From UBA11872 sp965198285 (GTDB lineage Bacteria > Chloroflexota > UBA11872), in assembly GCA_965198285.1 (NCBI GenBank), contig OZ240251.1, positions 744,001 through 808,000 on the forward strand: DNA of 64,000 nucleotides, read 5' to 3'. The first letter of the stretch is position 1; every line of letters begins with the position of its first letter. This document shows, piece by piece, positions 7,731-15,953 of this stretch. The notes beneath the pieces are model-generated. The model saw only the letters and a list, made by a program, of their open reading frames with translations, had not been told where the DNA came from and searched no databases. Position numbers and translations under genes: made by a program.

Positions 7731-7967
7731 ATGGGAAACACCGAACGAATTGAGACACTAGAACGAGAGATGTGGCGAGTGCGCGGGCGAAATGCGGCAG
7801 TGACCATTCTTCTCAAGGAGATTATTAAAACCCATCCCGATCTACTTACGACTCTTCAAGTGAATGCTGTAATGAGTTCTTTAGCTTCTCAGTGGCCAGA
7901 CGATACGAAAGAACTTGTAATTTCCGGCATTGATGAAGTATTTGACGTAGTAGCTGGAAGACGATAA
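7731..7967 (+). CDS. Hypothetical protein, 78 aa
   Basis: Starts at ATG 7731 with GATAGGAGAG six bases upstream, a strong ribosome binding site that decides the start. The product has an N-terminal heptad-like helix (NTERIETLEREMWRVRGRNAAVTILLKEII) suggesting a short coiled coil, then a helical C-terminus ending DEVFDVVAGRR. No family recognised. It sits in the AT-richer island behind the transposase, convergent with the membrane gene at 7984-8388, and is probably island cargo. Confidence 0.55.
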   Translation: MGNTERIETLEREMWRVRGRNAAVTILLKEIIKTHPDLLTTLQVNAVMSSLASQWPDDTKELVISGIDEVFDVVAGRR

Positions 7968-7983
7968 GAACAGGGCTATTGAG

Positions 7984-8388
7984 TTATTGCTCTTCACGGG
8001 CAATTTGGCGCTTCAGTCGATCCTGCTCCTTTTGTGCAGACTTAATGAGTGTGGCGCTATGTTCATCTTTCACACCAAGAAGCTCGCCAAGTTGTCCGTA
8101 GACCGCGACAACTAAGGTTAGAAAGTAGATACGATCTTGGCTACGCATGACGCGAAACTTTGACTCTGTCCGTTCACGTCTTCGACGTTCCCACCACCAC
8201 AACCCAATAACAAAAATGACTGGAGCGACATCTTTAATATACTGAAGGGCATCGATCACGAGAGTATCCGGCAGCATAAGTTTGGGGATTGGAAATCTGT
8301 CGCTTAAAGCTATTGTTGCTAAGATTCCCACAACTGCAAGTATGTTTGTCAAATTCTTTTTCAAGAACGATATAAGGTTTTTGAACAT
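7984..8388 (-). CDS. Hypothetical membrane protein, 134 aa
   Basis: Two hydrophobic segments are visible, about residues 12-32 (NLTNILAVVGILATIALS) and 52-66 (DVAPVIFVIGLWWW). They are followed by an arginine-rich cytoplasmic stretch WERRRRERTESKFR and a third weaker hydrophobic part FLTLVVAVYGQLGELLG, then a charged helix to the C-terminus. No family recognised. Base composition is AT-richer than the core genes, like the rest of the island. It converges with the 78-residue gene with 16 bases between the stops. Confidence 0.55.
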   Translation of the reverse strand: MFKNLISFLKKNLTNILAVVGILATIALSDRFPIPKLMLPDTLVIDALQYIKDVAPVIFVIGLWWWERRRRERTESKFRVMRSQDRIYFLTLVVAVYGQLGELLGVKDEHSATLIKSAQKEQDRLKRQIAREEQ

Positions 8389-8912
8389 ACGGTATTGACT
8401 TGTGGCAAGGATCGCGCATTATACCTCTTCCTTTTCTGCGTGTGAATCCGCGATCCCACGTATAAACATCAACAAACAATTTTCGCAATACCCCTCCATC
8501 GGTGAATACTCTGAGTAAAGGGTTTGACTTAACGCAAATACGCGGTACTGCGCGGCGGGTTCCCCCATGCCCTAGCGGGGAAGTGTCGGTATGAACCTCC
8601 TGCCCCGCCTCGCGCATTAGCGTCACAGGACCGGAACTCGCCTGCTAGGGCACGGGGGAAACCGCGCATCATGGCCCTACGGGGTAGGTGCGACCGTCGC
8701 GCACAAAGCGCAATGGCTGCGCCGTAGGGACGCGCATGGTGCGCCCGCAGAGTAGCGATTCGAAGATTGTGGTGCAGCATATGGGTGAGTCCCTCTCTTA
8801 GAAGAAACTCCTCGTTTGCACGGGTACGCCGCCACCCCCTCGCCGGCCCGCAGCTCGCCTCTGCCGGCTGGCACCATGAGGTCGGTTGTCCGCTCACGAG
8901 CCAGGCGCTGCC
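8389..8912. other. Spacer between the island and the first dehydratase gene
   Basis: This 524-base gap contains an imperfect inverted repeat (8550-8667, listed separately). Shortly before 8913 it holds the leader GCTGGCACCATGAGG shared with the second dehydratase gene (near 11163-11177). From about 8540 the base composition returns to the GC-rich core type, so the right border of the accessory island probably lies near 8540. No gene seen. Confidence 0.5.
8550..8667. repeat. Imperfect inverted repeat, about 27-bp arms
   Basis: Left arm 8550-8579 and right arm 8641-8667 share GCGCGG, then TTCCCCC, R, TGCCCTAGC in inverted orientation, with a three-base insertion in the left arm. About 60 bases lie between. 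The size and placement at the AT/GC border suggest a small non-autonomous element or a folded RNA; only the inverted repeat itself is seen. Confidence 0.5.
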
Positions 8913-10064
8913 ATGAAGATTGCTGACATTCAGTTCCATTCGTTCAATCCCGGCCGTCGGAACCTGGAGGTGGTGCGGGTCGAGTCGGACAACGGGTACT
9001 ACGGCTGGGGCGAGGCGGGCCTGTGCTCGCGCGACCTGGCGGTTGGCGGGGCGGTGTCGCACTTCCGCGACTTCCTGATCGGGCAGGACCCGCGGCGGAT
9101 TGGGCGGATCTGGCAGGAGACGTACCGCAGCCAGTACTTCGAGGGCGGGCGGGTGCTGACGACGGCGATGGCGGCCATCGACATCGCGCTGCACGACCTG
9201 GTGGCCAAGAGTCTTGGGGTACCCGTCTACCAGTTGCTGGGCGGCAAGCAGCGGGAATTCGTGCCCTGTTTCGTCACCACGAACGCACGAAATCTGGACG
9301 ACCTGATCGAGGAGGTGAAGGGGTACGTGGCCGACGGCTGGGAGTGCATCCGGACGCTGGTCTGGGGTCTCTGGGAGACCGAGGGGCAGGTGTTTTCGCC
9401 GCGCGAGTCGGTTGCCATCACGGCGGAGTGGCACACGACGCTGCGCGAGGCGGTGGGGCCGGGACCCGTCATCGGTCCCGACTATCACCACCGGCTGAGC
9501 GTGGCTGAAGCGGCGTCGTATTGCCAGCGCATGCCGCCGGGCACGATCGACTTCCTGGAAGAGCCGATCCGCGACGAGACGCCGGCGGCCTACGCCGCGC
9601 TGCGCTCCATGACCGACGTGCCCTTCGCCATCGGCGAGGAGTTCTCCAGCAAGTGGCAGTTCGCGCCGTACATTGAGCAGGGCCTGACCAACTTCGCCCG
9701 GCTGGACCTCTGCAACGTCGGCGGCTTTACCGAGGCGATGAAGGTGGCGGGCTGGTGCGAGACGCACTACATCGACCTGATGCCGCACAACCCGTTGGGT
9801 CCGGTCTGCACGGCGGCCAGCGTGCAGCTGGGCGCGGCGGTGCCGAACTGGGCCTGGCTGGAGGATCGGACCGTTGACCTGGGCCGGCTCTATTCAGACG
9901 AGATCTTCCCCGTCCAACCCAAGCTGGACGGCGTGTGGTATCCGGTGCCCGACGCCCCGGGGCTGGGCGTGGAGATTGACCTGGACGCCGCCAGGGACCT
10001 GCCCGTCAGCCACACGGAAAACCCGCACACCGTGCGTCCGGACGGGTCGGTGACGAACTTCTGA
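8913..10064 (+). CDS. Enolase-superfamily dehydratase, D-galactonate dehydratase-like (copy 1)
   Basis: A 383-residue mandelate racemase/muconate lactonising enzyme fold protein. Metal ligands are Asp190, Glu216 and Glu242 (GPDYHH, FLEEP, IGEEF). His192 two residues after the Asp and His292 in MPHNPLGP match the two general acid/base histidines of the galactonate dehydratase branch. The expected reaction is beta-elimination of water from a sugar acid; the actual acid is not determined. ATG 8913 is chosen over an upstream TTG (8886) because MKIADIQ is where the capping domain begins. It is highly similar over its full length to the gene at 11209-12363. Confidence 0.85.
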   Translation: MKIADIQFHSFNPGRRNLEVVRVESDNGYYGWGEAGLCSRDLAVGGAVSHFRDFLIGQDPRRIGRIWQETYRSQYFEGGRVLTTAMAAIDIALHDLVAKSLGVPVYQLLGGKQREFVPCFVTTNARNLDDLIEEVKGYVADGWECIRTLVWGLWETEGQVFSPRESVAITAEWHTTLREAVGPGPVIGPDYHHRLSVAEAASYCQRMPPGTIDFLEEPIRDETPAAYAALRSMTDVPFAIGEEFSSKWQFAPYIEQGLTNFARLDLCNVGGFTEAMKVAGWCETHYIDLMPHNPLGPVCTAASVQLGAAVPNWAWLEDRTVDLGRLYSDEIFPVQPKLDGVWYPVPDAPGLGVEIDLDAARDLPVSHTENPHTVRPDGSVTNF

Positions 10065-10115
10065 GTGCGGTGGGCATGATGAACAAGACTTTCCACGGCT
10101 ATATGAACTTCCGGA

Positions 10116-10338
10116 GAGACCTTTGCGTAACCCGAGGGCGGGTGCCCGGAAGAACCCTCACCTTCTTCTGGCGAAGTCGCCAGAATTCTCCTCTCCCCCA
10201 GGAGAGGGGAAAGCGCGGCGTCCCTTTGAAGAGATTGACACCGCACATCCGCTTCTCGAATTTCGCAACGGTATCCAGAGGGAGGGGGAGCAAGAGCGAC
10301 CGCACCTCGGAGGCGAGGAGCCTAGTGCAAAGGTCTCC
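10116..10338. repeat. MITE-like element, copy A
   Basis: Left end GAGACCTTTGC at 10116-10126, right end GCAAAGGTCTC at 10327-10337, perfect inverted complements. The interior holds the CCCGGAAGA(A)CCCTCACC core, a CTCTCCCCCAGGAGAGG hairpin, and GGGAGCAAGAGCGACCGCA near the right end. It encodes no protein. The terminal inverted repeats plus internal similarity to the element at 10719-10921 support a non-autonomous mobile repeat. Confidence 0.65.
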
Positions 10339-10458
10339 CGCTGGAGAGAGGACGAATGGCGCGGCGCGGAGTCGATTGAGTCCGTACGCTCGTGTCTGGG
10401 TGGGGGATCGGACGATCCCACAGCGATCGCGGTGATGACGACTTCGTGAATCCTCGCG

Positions 10459-10608
10459 CTAATCACCGGCCGCCGAGCGGTCACGTTCGAGCCATCCCTC
10501 GAGGCGGGCCACGCGCTCACCGAGGCTCCGCACATCACGCCATAGGGCAAGAACAAGCGCGGCCAAGACGCCGCCAACAACCACGTCGCTAATTATGCTG
10601 GCGTCCAT
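10459..10608 (-). CDS. Small membrane-anchored coiled-coil protein (49 aa)
   Basis: From ATG 10608 the product is one membrane helix (ISDVVVGGVLAALVLALW) followed by a short amphipathic helix RSLGERVARLEGWLERD. Length and layout are like the many tiny haemolysin-XhlA-like or DUF1640-like proteins, but no family is certain. A longer start at 10662 would add 18 unlikely residues. It sits between two MITE-like elements. The 71-residue gene at 60093 has the mirror layout (coiled coil, then membrane helix). Confidence 0.4.
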   Translation of the reverse strand: MDASIISDVVVGGVLAALVLALWRDVRSLGERVARLEGWLERDRSAAGD

Positions 10609-10718
10609 GGGCGGTTCCTCCGTGACGGGGTTTCCGGTGCCCCGCCGATCAGGTGGCATCAAGTCAACGGTCAGCGAACACCCCGCCCAGCCGCATTGTA
10701 GCCGGCGGTGTTCGGGTC

Positions 10719-10921
10719 AGAACTTTGCGTAAGCCAGGGGTGGGCGCCCGGAAGACCCCTCATCCGAAGGCCAGGAGTGAGCGGAGAACGTACAAGAAGT
10801 GAGATCGGACGGGACGCTGAGGGTGGAATGGGGGTGGTTGCCCGGAAGACCCTCACCCAAGGGGAGAGGGAGCAAGAGCGGCCGCATCTTTGGGGACGAT
10901 GGGTGTTGTGCAAAGGTCTCC
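10719..10921. repeat. MITE-like element, copy B
   Basis: Left end degenerate (AACTTTGCGTAAG at 10721-10733), right end GCAAAGGTCTCC at 10910-10921. The interior repeats the copy A features: GCGCCCGGAAGACC, TTGCCCGGAAGACCCTCACC, GGGAGAGGGAGCAAGAGCGG. It contains a second internal copy of the CCCGGAAGACC core, so it may be a nested or rearranged insertion. Its right end lies 16 bases before the DUF2283 start codon. Confidence 0.6.
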
Positions 10922-10937
10922 TTGGGGACCGACAGAC

Positions 10938-11135
10938 GTGAAGGTGACCTATGACCCCGGCACGGACTCGATGGTCATCAGCTTGCGCGAGTCCGCCATC
11001 GAGACGAGCGACGAGGTTCGGCCGGGGGTGATCGCGGACTTTGATTCGGCCGGTGAAGTCGTGCGGTTTGAGGTCCTTGACGCATCGCGCGTCGTTCAGA
11101 ATCCGCGCGAGATGCGGTTCGTAGTCGCCGAGTAG
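10938..11135 (+). CDS. DUF2283 domain protein (65 aa)
   Basis: From GTG 10938 the product begins MKVTYDPGTDSMVISLRES, the typical opening of the DUF2283 family (M-K-x-x-YDxxxDxxxIxL), and ends with a strand-rich VVRFEVLDASR segment. The family is a small all-beta protein of unknown function, often near toxin-antitoxin or accessory genes. An upstream ATG at 10890 would add 16 residues translated from the MITE-like repeat, so GTG is preferred. It sits alone between the repeat and the second dehydratase gene. Confidence 0.75.
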   Translation: MKVTYDPGTDSMVISLRESAIETSDEVRPGVIADFDSAGEVVRFEVLDASRVVQNPREMRFVVAE

Positions 11136-11208
11136 CAACCGACGCTCCGAGTCGCGCCGTCGGCTGGCACCATGAGGCGTGCCGTTCGCTCCCGAGCCAG
11201 GCGCCGCC

Positions 11209-12363
11209 ATGAAAATCGCCGACATCCAGTTCCACGCTTTCAACCCGGGCTTTCGTAACGTGCAGACCGTACGGATCGAGTCCGACAACGGCTACTACGG
11301 CTGGGGCGAGGCCGGCCTGAGCACCCGCGACCTGGCGGTGGGCGGCGCGGTGGCGCACTTCCGGGATTTCCTGATCGGCCAGGACCCGCGGCAAATCGGG
11401 CGCATCTGGCAGGAGGTCTATCGCAGCCAGTACTTCGAGGGCGGGCGCGTGCTGACGTCCGCGATGTCGGCCATTGACATTGCCCTGCACGACCTGGTGG
11501 CCAAGAGTCTGGGGGTGCCTGTCTACCAGCTACTGGGCGGAAAGCAGCGCGACTTCGTGCCGTGCTTCGTGACCACGCGCTCCAGCAATCTGGACGACTT
11601 GATCGCGGAAGTGAAGGGCCTGGTGGCGGATGGCTGGGAGTGCATCCGCACCTCCATGTACGGTCCCGGGATCAGCGACGGCAGCAACCGCTTTGAGCCG
11701 CGTGCGTCGGTTGCGGTGACCGCCGAGTGGCACACGGCCCTGCGCGAGGCGGTGGGGTCCGGGCCCGTGCTGGGTCCCGACTACCACCACCGGCTGAGCG
11801 TGGCCGAGGCGGCTTCCTACTGCCAGCGCATGCCGCCGGGGACGATCGATTTCCTGGAAGAGCCGATTCGCGACGAGAGCCCCAGTGCGTACGCCACCCT
11901 GCGCACGATGACCGACGTGCCCTTTGCGATCGGCGAGGAGTTCTCCAGCAAGTGGCAGTTCGCGCCGTATATCGAGCAGGGGCTGACCAACTTCGCCCGC
12001 GTGGACATCTGTAACGTTGGCGGGTTCACGGAGGCCATGAAAGTGGCGGGCTGGTGCGAGGTCCACTACATCGACCTGATGCCGCATAACCCGCTGGGGC
12101 CGGTCTGCACCGCGGCCAGCGTGCACATGGGTGCGGCCGTGCCCAACTGGGCCTGGCTGGAAGACCGCGGCCCGGACCTGGGACGGCTTTACTCCGACGA
12201 GCTCTTCCCGATGCAGCACAAGCTGGACGGCGTCTGGTACCCCGTGCCCGACAGCCCCGGCCTGGGCGTGGAGATCGACCTGGACGTCGTCAAGGAACTC
12301 CCCATCAGCCATTGGGAGTCTCCCCACCTCACCCGGCCCGACGGGTCCGTGACGAACTGGTAG
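11209..12363 (+). CDS. Enolase-superfamily dehydratase, D-galactonate dehydratase-like (copy 2)
   Basis: A 384-residue paralogue of the 8913-10064 product with the same opening MKIADIQFH and the same catalytic set: Asp and His in GPDYHH, Glu in FLEEP, Glu in IGEEF, and His in MPHNPLGP. The two proteins differ mainly around residues 148-165 (LVWGLWETEGQ versus SMYGPGISDGSN), a loop near the active-site mouth, so the substrates may differ. The leader just before the ATG is also conserved between copies, indicating duplication including upstream DNA. An ABC exporter pair follows on the same strand. Confidence 0.85.
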   Translation: MKIADIQFHAFNPGFRNVQTVRIESDNGYYGWGEAGLSTRDLAVGGAVAHFRDFLIGQDPRQIGRIWQEVYRSQYFEGGRVLTSAMSAIDIALHDLVAKSLGVPVYQLLGGKQRDFVPCFVTTRSSNLDDLIAEVKGLVADGWECIRTSMYGPGISDGSNRFEPRASVAVTAEWHTALREAVGSGPVLGPDYHHRLSVAEAASYCQRMPPGTIDFLEEPIRDESPSAYATLRTMTDVPFAIGEEFSSKWQFAPYIEQGLTNFARVDICNVGGFTEAMKVAGWCEVHYIDLMPHNPLGPVCTAASVHMGAAVPNWAWLEDRGPDLGRLYSDELFPMQHKLDGVWYPVPDSPGLGVEIDLDVVKELPISHWESPHLTRPDGSVTNW

Positions 12364-12408
12364 CGGGGGACTGAAGATGGTGCCCCGCGCGTCAGCGGCG
12401 CTCGCGCG

Positions 12409-14154
12409 ATGACAGGCAGGATCCCGGCCGGGGCTCGGCTGCTTGCCGGCTACATGGTCAAGCGCTGGCGGATGTATGCGCTGCTGTGGGCGGTTTCCGC
12501 CGCCGGTGTGGCGGTGCAGACGACGCTGCCGTTTCTGGTCCGTGCGTTGCTGGACGATGCGCTGCCGGCCAGGGAAATCGGGCTGGTCGTGGTTCTGGTA
12601 TTGGCCATTGGCGGGGCCCACGGTTTCCATCGTCTGACCGTCATCGCCAACCGCATTGGCCGCGAGCGCGGGCTGGTGCGTACCAACCAGGACCTGCGCA
12701 CGGACGTCTTCGCCCGGATGCTTCGCCGCGACGGGCGCTTCTTCGACCGGCAGACCAGCGGAGAACTGACCGACCGGCTAATTCGAGATACGGAGCAGGC
12801 GAGTCACTGGGCTCAGCACCTGGTCATGAAGGGGTTCCTCGGGACGATCGAGCTCGCCGGTCCCCTGATCGCCGCATTCATTCTGAACTGGCGGATGGCA
12901 GCGGCGATGCTGGCGCTGGCGCCGGTCCTGCTGCTGATCCGGCGCTTCATCACGCCCCGCGAGCAGGCCGCGCTGCAGCAAGAGCGGCAGCTCTCGGGGG
13001 ACGTTCGCTCGTTCGCGCAGGAAGCCATCGCCGGGCGGCGCTTCATCCGGGCTTCCCACACCCATGCCAATGCCCAGGCGCGCCTGCGCGAACTCAATCA
13101 GCGGCTGCTGACCAAAGGCTCGTATCGGGTCACGACGCTGGCCAGCTACCAGCACAACATGTGGATGACGGCTCGCGGCCTGGGTCTGCTGCTGGTCTTT
13201 GCGGTGGGCATCGCCGAAACCGCCAGCGGCCGCACCACGCCGGGCACGCTGGCCGCCTTTGTGCTAGCGGCCATGCTGTTCTACTCCGCGCTGGGCTTCA
13301 TGCTGGACTTCTACACGATGCTGCACCGGCTGCTGGCGCCCTGGCGGCGGATCGCGCCGCTGCTGGACAACCCGCCGGATGCGCCGGCGGGTCGCCAGCC
13401 GGTCCGCTCAGGCGCTCCGGGTGTGTCCTTCAGCAACGTTTCCTTCGCCTACACCGACGACCGCGAGGCGCCGCTGCGCGACGTGAGTTTTAAGGCGGCG
13501 CCCGGCGAATTCCTGGCTGTCGTCGGACCCACGGGATCCGGCAAGACCACGGTCGCGGATCTGCTGATGCGCTTCTACACGCCGAGGTCAGGCGTCGTGG
13601 CTGTGAACGGCGTGGACGTGTCGGACTTGCCCGCGCACGAACTTCGACGCGTGGTTGGCATCGTCCCGCAGGACACCGCGCTTCTGAACGAGAGCATCCG
13701 CGAGAACCTGCAGATCGCGGCGCCTGAAGCGGATGAGGCCAGCCTGATCGAGGCCATGCGCGCCGCCGAGCTCCACGACTTCGCGGCCTCGTTGCCGGAC
13801 GGCTACGACACGGTGATCGGCGATCGCGGGGTTCGGCTCAGCGGCGGACAGCGCCAGCGCCTGGCCATCGCGCGGGTGCTGCTGCAAGACCCGCCGCTCC
13901 TGATCCTGGATGAAGCGACGTCCTCGCTAGACAGCCTGACTGAGCGGCGCATCCAGGACGCGCTGGATCGGGCCAGCGAGGGTCGAACCGTCATCGCGAT
14001 CGCCCACCGGCTGGCGACCATCATCAACGCCGACCGGGTTTTGGTGCTGGACGGCGGACGTATTGTCGACCAAGGCAGGGTGACCGAACTCAGGGAGCGG
14101 GACGGCTTGTTCCGGGCGATGTACGAGACGCAGTTCGCGGCGGCGGAGGCCTAG
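12409..14154 (+). CDS. ABC transporter, fused membrane and ATPase subunit (first half)
   Basis: A 581-residue type-I exporter half. The N-terminal 310 residues contain about six membrane helices. The ATPase domain has Walker A GPTGSGKTT, a Q-loop in GIVPQD, signature LSGGQRQ, Walker B LLILDEATS with its catalytic glutamate, and the H-loop IAHRLAT. The next gene starts one base after this stop and encodes a second half, so the two probably form a heterodimeric exporter of the MsbA/LmrCD type. Both ATP sites look canonical. The substrate is unknown; a lipid or drug is typical. Confidence 0.9.
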   Translation: MTGRIPAGARLLAGYMVKRWRMYALLWAVSAAGVAVQTTLPFLVRALLDDALPAREIGLVVVLVLAIGGAHGFHRLTVIANRIGRERGLVRTNQDLRTDVFARMLRRDGRFFDRQTSGELTDRLIRDTEQASHWAQHLVMKGFLGTIELAGPLIAAFILNWRMAAAMLALAPVLLLIRRFITPREQAALQQERQLSGDVRSFAQEAIAGRRFIRASHTHANAQARLRELNQRLLTKGSYRVTTLASYQHNMWMTARGLGLLLVFAVGIAETASGRTTPGTLAAFVLAAMLFYSALGFMLDFYTMLHRLLAPWRRIAPLLDNPPDAPAGRQPVRSGAPGVSFSNVSFAYTDDREAPLRDVSFKAAPGEFLAVVGPTGSGKTTVADLLMRFYTPRSGVVAVNGVDVSDLPAHELRRVVGIVPQDTALLNESIRENLQIAAPEADEASLIEAMRAAELHDFAASLPDGYDTVIGDRGVRLSGGQRQRLAIARVLLQDPPLLILDEATSSLDSLTERRIQDALDRASEGRTVIAIAHRLATIINADRVLVLDGGRIVDQGRVTELRERDGLFRAMYETQFAAAEA

Positions 14155-14155
14155 C

Positions 14156-15931
14156 GTGCCCGCCGGGAAACCCGCGGATCAGGCCGGTGATGGCGGCTGG
14201 CGCGAACTGCGGCAGGCGCTGGCCGCCGCACCGCCCGCGCCCGCGACGATTGCAGTCACCGTACTCCTCGCCACGCTGAGCATTGTGTTCGCGGTCGCCG
14301 GCGCGTTGGCATTGCGCGAGTTGGTGAATGAGGGCGTGTACGCGGGATTTCCGGACGCGCTCGGGGCACTCATCCTGACCGCGGTCGGGCCCACGCTGGC
14401 GGTAGGCATCGGCTGGCTGCTGGCTGCCCGCGCGGAGCGCCTGGGCTTTCGAGCCAGCGCGAGACTCACGGAGCGTGTCTTCGCGCACGTCCAGCGTGTG
14501 CGGATGGACGTACTGGACGGGATGCGCTCTGGAGAACTGACCGCGCGGGTGATCGACGATCCAACGGAGCTTGCCTGGCAGGCTCGCTGGGGCGCTGGGG
14601 CCGGCATTTTCTCCCTGGCCTTTGGGCTGGCCACGGTCATTACCGCGGCCATCATCAACTGGCGCTTGCTGGGACTGGTGGTCATCGTCACGCCGCTCTT
14701 TTTTGTGCTAACCCGGCGGTTCGGCTACGGCCTGCGCCGTCTGGCTGCCTACGACCGGCTGGTATCGCAATCCGATCTGGCAGCCTTCGCGCAGGAACGG
14801 CTGGGCGCGGCCCGCCTGGTGCAGGCGAGCCGGGCCGAGGACCGCGAGACTGAACGCTTCGGTGCCCTGGCCGAACGGCTTAGCCGCGATCACCTGCGCG
14901 AGTTCCTGGCCGGTCGGACCTCGGGCGACGTCGGCATCGCGCTCAGCTGGCTGATCGCGCCGATCCTGGTGTTCGGCTACGGCAGTTTCGAGTACCTCAA
15001 CGGACGGCTGACGACGGGCGACATTGCCGCCCTGATTAGCGTGCTGCTGGCCCTGGTTAAGGTCACGATGACGGCCAGCGTCTACTGGTTTGAGTTGGCG
15101 CCGATATTCGCGGCGGCGCGTCGGCTGAACGAAACCCTGAGCCTGGCAACCGAGGAAGACCCCGCGGCGGCAGATCACGACCTGACGCAGCCGCCCGCGC
15201 TGGAGTTCGAGGGCGTCGCGTTTCGCCACCGCTCAACCGACGTCCAGCCGCTCGCGGACTTCTGTCTCCGAGCGGAGGCTGGTCAGATCACGGCGCTGGT
15301 TGGGGAAAGTGGCTCGGGTAAGTCAACCGCGGCGGAACTGATTGCGCGGTTTTTTGATGTCGACGCGGGCCAGATCAAGCTTGGCGGCCATCCGATTCAG
15401 TCGTTGAGTCGCGGTCAGGTCCGCCGGTCAATGGCGCTGGTTGCGCAGGATCCGTTCTTCTTCAGCGCGACCATTCGTGAGAACCTGAGGTTCGGGCTTA
15501 CGGATGTCGACGACCGCGACCTCGAGCGCATGTGTCGGATCGCGCGGATCCACGACTTCATCACTTCGCTCCCGGACGGCTACGACACGGAGATTGGCGA
15601 GCGGGCATCGCACCTCTCCGGCGGCGAGCGACAGCGTCTGGCGATTGCTCGCGCCCTGCTCAGCGACCCGGATGTCCTGATTCTGGACGAGGCGACCTCG
15701 GCGCTGGACTCGGTGACCGAACGCGAGGTCTACGACGGCGTGCTGACCGATTCGGGCAGTCGAACCCTGCTGGTCATTGCCCACCGCCTGTCTACTGTCC
15801 GCAACGCGGACCGGATCTTCGTGCTCGAAGCCGGTCGCGTCGCCGAAACCGGAACGCACGACGAACTCATGGCAGCCGATGGCCCCTACCAGCGCCTCTA
15901 CGCCGCCCAAGCATCGCCAGGACAGGCCTAA
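14156..15931 (+). CDS. ABC transporter, fused membrane and ATPase subunit (second half)
   Basis: A 591-residue partner of the preceding gene, started by GTG 14156 one base after its stop. It has an N-terminal six-helix membrane domain, then Walker A GESGSGKST, signature LSGGERQ, Walker B VLILDEATSALDS and the H-loop IAHRLST. The tail is typical of exporters (RIFVLEAGRVAETGTHDEL). The tight spacing argues for co-translation and a heterodimer. Convergent with the oxidoreductase gene at 15954-16991. Confidence 0.9.
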   Translation: MPAGKPADQAGDGGWRELRQALAAAPPAPATIAVTVLLATLSIVFAVAGALALRELVNEGVYAGFPDALGALILTAVGPTLAVGIGWLLAARAERLGFRASARLTERVFAHVQRVRMDVLDGMRSGELTARVIDDPTELAWQARWGAGAGIFSLAFGLATVITAAIINWRLLGLVVIVTPLFFVLTRRFGYGLRRLAAYDRLVSQSDLAAFAQERLGAARLVQASRAEDRETERFGALAERLSRDHLREFLAGRTSGDVGIALSWLIAPILVFGYGSFEYLNGRLTTGDIAALISVLLALVKVTMTASVYWFELAPIFAAARRLNETLSLATEEDPAAADHDLTQPPALEFEGVAFRHRSTDVQPLADFCLRAEAGQITALVGESGSGKSTAAELIARFFDVDAGQIKLGGHPIQSLSRGQVRRSMALVAQDPFFFSATIRENLRFGLTDVDDRDLERMCRIARIHDFITSLPDGYDTEIGERASHLSGGERQRLAIARALLSDPDVLILDEATSALDSVTEREVYDGVLTDSGSRTLLVIAHRLSTVRNADRIFVLEAGRVAETGTHDELMAADGPYQRLYAAQASPGQA

Positions 15932-15953
15932 GGCCGGCTCAGCTGGTGCGCCG

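Noticed and set aside
8529..9788. Long minus-strand open frame (419 codons) opposite the first dehydratase gene
   Set aside because: It is the antisense shadow of a well-supported enolase-family gene in GC-rich DNA; its translation has no family features and is Arg/His-rich.
11530..12630. Long minus-strand open frame opposite the second dehydratase and ABC start
   Set aside because: Antisense shadow spanning two real genes; low-complexity Arg/His/Gly composition.
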